A stretch of DNA of 64,000 bases from Culex pipiens pallens (taxonomy: Eukaryota; Arthropoda; Insecta; Diptera; Culicidae), in contig NC_068938.1 in NCBI RefSeq assembly GCF_016801865.2, positions 212,377,734 through 212,441,733 on the forward strand, in the 5' to 3' direction. Below are positions 24,301 to 33,300 of the stretch, one piece after another; the first letter of the stretch is position 1; every line of letters begins with the position of its first letter. The position numbers and the translations under genes are program-made. The notes beneath the pieces were generated by a model. It made no database searches and had not been told where the DNA came from. It saw nothing but the letters and a program-made list of their open reading frames with translations.

Positions 24301-27300
24301 TTTAAAAGATCAGAAAAAAACCTGAAATTTCGTCTAAGAATTATTGAAGATTGCCCTGGTTGCTGAGTGTTTTTTTCGTCGTATCTGTATTTTATCGAAT
24401 AAAATAAAACAAACAGGAAAGTTGATTTTTAAAGTGTTCATATCTTGGTAACTTATATTGAAAACAAAATGACTTATTGTGATTCAATGGACGAAGTTTC
24501 ATTATAATAAAAAATAAAAAAAAATGAAAAAGATTTTTTTGAGCGAAATTTTAAAGATCTGATCAGCAAAGTTTTGAAATCTTGAAGATATTTTGTCGGA
24601 AAGATTCGGAAAATTTCACTAATGTTTCCCACCCAAAATTTGCAAGTTTTGTCCCCAAGAAAATTTCAAAAAACAATGAAAAAGGGAATTTTGAAGCATC
24701 GAATTGTTGTGCTCTCAAAATTTTAATTAGAACACTTTACTCCGTGAAAGTGTTGCCAGATAATCAAAATGTTTTAATGCCTTAAAATATTGAACCAAAA
24801 ACATACGAAATAGTTAATATGTATTTCTAATTTATTTTTCAAAAAAATATCATATAAAAACATAAAATGTAAAAAACATGAAGAAAAGTTTTGAAGTTTT
24901 TTAAAAAAAAAAGGAGCCGATAAGAATTGGCTGAAATTTAATCAAAAATCGGCACTGTTTGTCCTAGAAAATAAGCCATCGCAATCGTTGAATGTTTAGA
25001 TCTCTTCATGAAATCTCAGAAAAAAATTGATGCACTTTTGTAAATTTTGAATTTTGGCTAAAAAAAATGATTGTGCAAAAAAAACATTTAAAAAAAATCA
25101 TTTCAGTATCTACATAAATGTCAATTTAGTGTAATGTTTTTGAGTAATATCCTCTAAAAAATGTTTAGACAATTTTAACATGTAAAAGTCATGACCTAAC
25201 TAACTTTGTAAAAAAAATCACGATTTTTCCGAAAAACTGGTCAAATGAATTTTGTCAAACTATTGCCATAACTCAAAAAATGTAATTTTTTGTCATCTAA
25301 AACTTACCTAAAAATTATATTTTCCAAAAATGTAATTTTGCGCTATCCATTTTTTTCAATTTTCTTTTGGGACCATCCATAAACCACGGGTAACAGAATC
25401 CCAAAAAAGTGTCCACGTGGTTTATGGATGGTCCCTTTAGAGTGTAATTGTTTGTACTGAGAAGTCCAAAGCAATACCTACAACATTGCCGAAGATAAAA
25501 ATATTTATGTAGAAAATTATTGCAGAATGCCTAAAACTTGATAACAGAATCCATGAAAATAGTTCTTCTTTATTGAGTTGTTGGTTATTTGACTGAGGTT
25601 GTTAAAGAGAAGAAAAAACAATGAACATTAAACATTAAACATTAAATAAAACTTAAGTGTTGTTATTTTCTGCTCTGAAACAGTAAGAGCAATTTTCAAA
25701 CTTATATGTTTCTTTTTCTATTTCTACAAATTTTAAATCAAGTTTTGCCAATAAAATTTTTGTGAACTTCCTGCCAGAATATAAAATTGTAAATTTCGGG
25801 TATAAATGCTATGAAATTATCTTGAGCAACCATGCGTACCCCCTTATTTTTGCTACTCCACAGAAACACGTGGGTGCGCATGGTAGTTTAAGATTATTCC
25901 ATAGCATTTATCGCCGAAATAAATATTCATATTCGAAACTAGGTGTCCGAAGGCTTGATTTTTGAGGCAATTGGAGCGTGTTCAGGAAGCCCAAATCTAT
26001 CATACCTTGGCGAAAATGAAGCATTTACTAACATCAACTTAAATAATGTCGAGATACATAATTTTCAATCATAAAAAGAAAACTTGTTTTCAACTCTACA
26101 ATCTCTCTCTCTCTCTCCCTTCCTCTTTCCAGTACGGTGAATTCGACTGCTGGAGGCTCGAGTGTCCGCCGCTGACTTGTGATAACCCGCTGCCGATGGG
26201 GCGGGGCGACTGCTGCCCGCGGTGTCCGGACGACATGTGCGGCCTGGAGAACGCAACGGCGACCATCGGTGGCGGCGGCAGTGGCGCGAGCTTGCCGTGC
26301 CTGTACGAGCAGCACATCTACGCCTCTGGACAGACGTTCAAGTACCCGTCCAGAGAGTGCGCCACCTGCTCCTGCAAGGTGAGTTGAGTCGTTTCTTGAG
26401 TTTTTTTTTCTTTTTTTTTTTTTGTTTTTTAGGTTAAGTTTACCAAACTACACAAACCCAATTCGCGTTCGTCTTTAAATTTTCTACGAAAACTTTACTC
26501 TTGAAAACACTAGAATAGTTAGGATACAAGCTAGAACAGACTCGTTCAAACAAGTTCGCTGTTATTTTTTGGCATTTCTCGAAAAAAAAACTGTATAATC
26601 CGATTCAGTTGCTCTGCCGGTTTCATTATGTTGTCGCTGTTTTGTTTGAAACTAAAAAAAACACAACCAATTGATCGACTAATCCCCACCAAAAATTCAT
26701 AACACTCATCCAAACTAAACTAAACAACAAAAAACTACACGATAAAGGCATGTCCAATTAAGCGTGTGTACCGGAACAGCTCGTTTTCCCGCTCTGCGTT
26801 AATTTCGCTTTCAAGCTTTCGACTAATTTGCCATTTTCAAATATTAATTATGCCATTAGGTGGAATTCGGATTAACACAATCGATCGAGTACCGCTAAAA
26901 GCGCCGCCTTTCGCTAATAATTTCCGTGTAATTATTTTTTTTTTTGTTTCCTTCTTCTGTTTTTGTTCCAATCGGTTGCAAAATGCAATTTCCGTTTCGT
27001 CGTTGTTCGGTTCAGCATAAAAAATAAACATAAAAATGCATTTTATTGCTAGCAAATAAATTTTCTTTTTCCACTTTTTCTTTCTCTCTACATACGACTT
27101 TTCGTTTTGTTGTTGCCTTTCCGGCGTTCATACACACAAAATTATACTTCGCGAAACATGATTGAATAAAACAGAATTTCGTGAAGATCCGTTTTGCGTG
27201 TACCTCGCCTACTGAACCCAAATACACGCAGATAAAACCCGTAAAGCAAAATTTGATCATGAATGTTTACCTTTTTGTCACATAAAAAAACTAATAACAA

Positions 27301-30300
27301 AATAAATTTTTCGCACCTCACATGTGCATTTTTTTCACACTCATACTGCTCAAAGCCACAAGTGCCGCATATGCCATTCGGAGCCTCCCGCTCCGCCCTC
27401 CACTTCAACCGTTTTCAGAATTATTAATTACCGTAATTAAAAGCTTTTATCCCGGCAATTTTATTTCACTCTTGAACGCGCTCGACCCGACTGAAATGAA
27501 TTGGACATGTTCAATTGGCAGTGTGGTGATTTTTTCTCTCAGCACCTTTGAAATATGGCTTCAGTTGAGGCAGGCTAATGTGTGTGTGTGTGTGTGTGTG
27601 TGTCTGTGTATGTTAAAGCTGCAATTAAAGTTACTTATATTTGGATTAGAGTGGAAAATTGCTAGCGAGATTTGCAAGCACTGTGCAAGCCTTTGATTAG
27701 GATGATTTAGAGCACGAGAAGTGAAGTTCATGATCGGATTTTGCCTAAATGGTTGGGATTTGTTTTCATTTGATGTCTACTGAGCGGATTAAGTGAAAGT
27801 CATTATTTCAACGGATTTTCGTATCAATCGTATCTTCGGCAAAGTTGTAGGCTTAGGTCTTAGGACTTCTAAGATAAAAACAGATTTACATTCTTAAAAA
27901 TACCCATTTTTTTAATTCGACTTTTTATACAAAATACTCATTTTCAAAGTTCTCAATTTTTTGATGCTTTAGGTGACAACAAATTGCATCTTTCCGCTAT
28001 GGCCAAGTTGTTCACATTTGCAGTGTTGCCAATTTTTCGAAAAATCATATTTTTAAAAGTCGTGGAACGAATCGAAGAACGAATTTAGATGCAAAATCAA
28101 TTTGTTATCAAACAGTACTTTTCATAAAATTTTATATCGTGCAATAAAATTATCTTCATACAATTTTGGCAGCTGTCCATACAAATGAATACTGTGTCTG
28201 TGGAGAAGGGATTTTTTTTTAAATTAGTGCACTTGTTTGGCCAACTTTGAAAAAAATATTTTTGAAAAGCTGAGAAAATTCTCCATATTTTGCACTTTTG
28301 AACTTTGTTGATACGACCCTTAGTTGCTGAGATATTGCCATGCAAAGGTTTAAAATCAGGAAAATTGATGTTTTCTAAGTCCCACCCAAACAACACACCA
28401 TTTTCTAATGTCGATATCTCAGCAATTAATGGTCCGATTTTCAATGTTAAAATATGAAACATTCGTGAAATTTTCCGATCTTTTCGAAAAAAATATTTTC
28501 AAAATTTTTAAACCAAGACTAACATTTTAAAAGGGCGTAATATTGAATGTTTGGCCCTTTTGAAATGTTAGTCTTTGTTTAAAAAATAAAAAAAAAACAT
28601 TTTCGAAAAGGTCGAAAAATTTCACGAATGTTTCATATTTTAACATTTAAAATCGAATCATTAATTGCTGAGATATCGACTTTAGAAAATGTTGTGTTGT
28701 TTGGGTGGGACTTAGAAAAAATCAATTTTCCTGTTTTTAACCTTTGCATGGCAATATCTCAGCAACTAAAGGTCGTATAAACAAAGTCCAATTAAGCAAA
28801 ATATAGAGAATTTTCTCAGCTTTTCAAAAATATTTTTTTTTCAAAGGTGAGCAAGCATGTGCACTAATGTAAAAAAATGAAAAACTTCGACTACATTCAA
28901 AAAAGTCATCTAAAAATGGATTTAACTTGAAAACGGTACACTTTATCAAAATTTCACTAAAGTACTTTTTAATTGCAAATTTGATTTTACATCAAAAAAT
29001 GAAGTTGAAACATTTTTGCGACCAATTTTTCAATTTTTTGAAAAAAACAGTTTTGATTCAAAAATTCATAACTCGCTCAAAGATTTTTTGCACAACCTGG
29101 AAATTTCTGAAAAGTTGGCATCTGATGTCCTCTAAAACATATAAAAAAATCAAAATAGTGTTTTGTTGCAAATCAAGTTTTAGTGACAAAAAGTTAAATA
29201 AAAAATCACCAAAATTTCTTTACCGTGTATCATTTTTTTTTTCAGTGTAGTCCTTATCCATACCTACAACTTTGCCGAAGACACCAAATCGATCAAAAAA
29301 TTCCTTCAAAAGATACAGATTTTTGAATTTGCATACATCATTTTTGTATGAACAGCTGCCAAATTTGTATGGAAAATTATATGGACAAACTAATGATGCA
29401 AAATGTTTTCTTTGGGCTTACCGAAGGCACCAAAAAAGTTTCAGTCGGATTAAAAAATACAAAAAAAATCGAATGACCGAAATCTGAGAGAACTGCTCAA
29501 ATGTAATAGCCACAACTGAAGTAGTTTGATTTTGAAACATTTTTTGTTTTGACATTTTGGAATTACTTGTTATTTTTTCGGAAAGATAACAACTTTGGCT
29601 TGTTTTTCAAAATGAAACAATTGCTCTGAAAATCATTTAAAATTGAAAACAAAAATAAAAATTGCCTCTGGTGTGTTTCCATGGTTTCCACAAAGACACT
29701 GAAGATAAATTTAATATAAGACATACAAATGAAAACAAATTCCTTAAATAAATGGTTCTATTCTAAAAGCAACAACAATAACACAATTATTGACAACGAT
29801 TCAAACTCCACAGCCCTTCACCGACATTCTGTACACCCCGATACTAATCACTAATGTTTTTGTTTTCGTTTTTTTCAACTTACTATGCCATACCTCCCAA
29901 AAACAAAACACTAAAACCTGCCGTAAAACAAAATGCAAACAAAAAAAATACAAAATAATCCCCTTACTTGTATTAACCTTAATAACACTGTAACCTGCGA
30001 ACAAATTACATTCCAGGTCCCCTACTGTGCCCAACTGGTGAGCAATTCCGCGTGTTGTGTGCATCGGTAAAAAATCACTCTTTAACTACACTTACATTCG
30101 TTTTCTTTTTCTACTTATGGTTTGGTAACTTTATGTATTTTTATGATTTTTCCGTTCGACTTTTGGGTTCGACTTTTTCGGTTTGGCCAAATGTTTACCT
30201 ATTATTGTTTTGTTCCTCTCCTTGGTTCAAACGTATGTGCTTTATCGTTTTCAATTATGTACACACAACCACTTTCTGGGAGAATGTACCTTTTGTTGAG

Positions 30301-33300
30301 CTGAATTTTCAAAATTTAAAAATTTAGTTCGTTTGAGGTATCCTCTTCCAGAAAGTGCCTTCTGTTGTTTCCTTTCAAACTTCACTCTTCTCTATCACAT
30401 GATCACAGTTTTCTCTTTCCACATCACCATTTTAAAATCTCTCATAAGTAAGATGCAAAGTTTGTGTATTTTCAAGAACAATCACCAAAATCTCACTGCC
30501 TTGTACTGCAATAAAAAGAGAACAATGTAAATACAATTGTTGTCCTCCCTTAAAACAGGACTATCACCACGAATCCTCTGTAAAGCACCACTTTACTTAT
30601 AACAAGAAACGAACCCCTTCAAATAGCAAGGATTTTTCCTCCCTTTCTTACCCTCTCTATCGCGCAAATCTAAGAATACACTGGTTAAAACGTTATGATT
30701 TCGTTCATTTAGCGAATCAGTTCCAACCAAAGTGTTACGTTTCTTCAGTTTCGTTGAACCTGTTTGAGTTTTTTGTGTTCTCTCGTTACTATTACTTTAC
30801 TTCAAACAGACAAACATCACCTTTCTCTCACGCATACAAATTTACCGATCTCGTAGCGTTCAATAAGAGTTACATGTTTGTCACGTTTCTTAAAAAACGA
30901 CAGCACCAGAGCACAGATTTCCCTGCACCCCCACACCAACTCCAATTTCATTGAATATTCCAATAAAATTTCCAAAGAGACGGAAATTTCCGATTCCATT
31001 TAGCTTAACTTGATAGAGTTTCTTTTTGTTAGCATGTTCCACGAACCTTCCAAGCTCCGTTGGTTTATTTTTTAACAAATTATATTTTGTTTTGAAAGTT
31101 GAGATACTTTTTCGATACATTTGTCCTGTCTTCAACTTTTTGAATTAAAATAACATTAAAAGCAGTACAAAATTCCTTCATAAATTTAACCAATTGGCAG
31201 TAACAATTGTCCTTATCTGTCGCATTTCTTCGTCAAACACTCACATAACCACAAATCACCCCCTCATACTGTCACGATCATGGTCATAGATCAACCCCCC
31301 CCCGTCCATGTGCATTTCCAGTTTGTTGGATATATTCTTTTCCTCTATATTTTTTGGGCTTTCTTTTTGAGTTCCTCGTTTTCGTTCAATTTAGTAGCAG
31401 TTAGTTTTTTCTTTTCTTTTTGGGTTCAGTGTCGCATGCTTGTGTAAATTTGCTAGATTGTAGAAAGATAACCTCGTTCAACAGCTCACTCAACAGTTTG
31501 AAAAAAAGTCGAAAATATCACAGCTTTGAAACCGATTTTAGATTGATAAAAGTAATGAAAAAATACATTTTTTAAATATTCAATTAAAAAAAATAATAAA
31601 AAGTTTGAAAAAAACCTGTAAATAAAATGGCTAATATTACTTCAAAAATGATAAGCACTATTAGAATCAGGGGTTCCGATGAATCTATGACATTTCCCCG
31701 AAACCCACATTCCCGAAGAGACATTTCCCCGAATGCCACATCTCCGAAAAGACACTTTCCCGAAATGTCATTTACCCGAAAATCATTTACCCGAACGATC
31801 CATTTCCCCGAACGGCCATATCCCCGAATGGCGACTTTCCCTAAAAACCATTTTCCCGAATGGTCACTTCCCCTAATTTTCCACATCCCTGAAAATCATT
31901 TTCCCGAATGACCATAATCCCGAACGGCCATTTCCCCGAACCCCGGTTCGGGGAAGTAGCGATCAATAAAGTATCATGTCCACAATAGAGCTTTATGACG
32001 TTTCGCGTACGCACACTAGTGCACCATTTGATTTTGCTGGCTGACAAAATTTAACCTCACTTAATTTTTGTGTACGTACACGCAATACAAACGAACGTAG
32101 ATTACTCTATTGAACGTTCAAAAAATTCCGAGCTTCACTTGAATTTTGAATATTCAAATTGATGTAAGTGCGACAACTGGCCAAAGGGATTTCAGGTCAG
32201 AACGTGTTTGACACACGTTCAGGCCCGACTACCGCAAAAATTTGTAATTGTTACTCGGGACCTTGGCAACCAAAATCAGCTGTCGAGCTTAAGTTTAGCT
32301 CCTAAACTACATTAAAGTGATTTAGTAATTTTAAATCTAAAATGGCGGTGATGAAATATTCAAAAAATGCTTTTTGTAATTCAATAATCAACTATTTAGA
32401 TAAGATTTAAAGGGTTGGTCGCAGAACTCGAATTGGGCGTGAAAAAATAAAAATTAATTGTTCAAAGCCTTCATCCAGCCAAAATTGATAAAGACAAATT
32501 AGTTCAGTTAAACAAAATCTAGAACAAACTGAATCCTGCGCATCGAGTCGTCGCATAAAGCTATCGTTGCTGTTCTATCCTTACCACGTAGATACCGTTT
32601 TGGAAAATTGTCCTTTGCTGAAAATGGCCTCTACAAAAAAAAATCTTTTTTTATGGAACGTGGATGATCTCAATACCCCGCACTCTTGAAGTGTCCGCGT
32701 GGTTTATTAATGGCCTTCTACGGTTATTTGTTTTTTTTTTAATCTTACAAAACACGTAGGAGAATTTAATATTAACGTCATACTTTTATAAAAAAAAATC
32801 CCTAAATAACAATTTAGTTTATATTTAGGTCATCATTCGGAAAAAAATGATTTTTTGGTGAAGTAACCATTCGGGTATATGTAAATTCGGGAAAACGGCA
32901 GTTCGGTAAAATGGCCATTCAGGTAAATGACATTCGGGGATGTGGAATTTTCGGGAAAACGATTTTCGGGGATGTGGAATTTTCGGGAAAATGATTTTCG
33001 GGGATGTGGAATTTTCGGGAAAATGATTTTCGGGGAAGTGGCACTTTCGGGAAAATGATTTTCGGGGATGTGGAATTTTCGGGGAAATGATTTTCGGGGA
33101 TATGGGATTCGGGAAAGTGGGATTCGGGGATAAGGGATAAAACCGTTCCGATTCCACCAAAAACACTCATTCACTTGCGAGCATACATCGAACGCGAAGC
33201 AAACTGCTCTGATGAATTCCTACCGCTGGCACTTCCACACCAATCGCTACTGAATACTCTTTATTTTGCTCTCACTCTCTCTCTCTCGAATCTCGAATGG

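Larger units (their letters stand above)
19209..26132 (+). other. NELL 6.9-kb intron
   Basis: Dispersed AT-rich repeats (19260-20650 and 23760-25330) flank the pogo-like element at 20720-23737. A short foldback lies at 25369-25435 and a dispersed repeat at 25800-26055. A CT-rich tract (26098-26132) serves as the acceptor. Confidence 0.7.

Noticed and set aside
32930..33130. CRISPR-like direct repeats
   Set aside because: Units are contiguous 32-bp tandem copies without unique spacers, and the DNA is an insect intron.
32825..33174. Three overlapping minus-strand frames of 83-113 codons rich in Pro, Phe and Ser
   Set aside because: Translations of the 32-bp TTCGGGG repeat, whose period rotates the frame.
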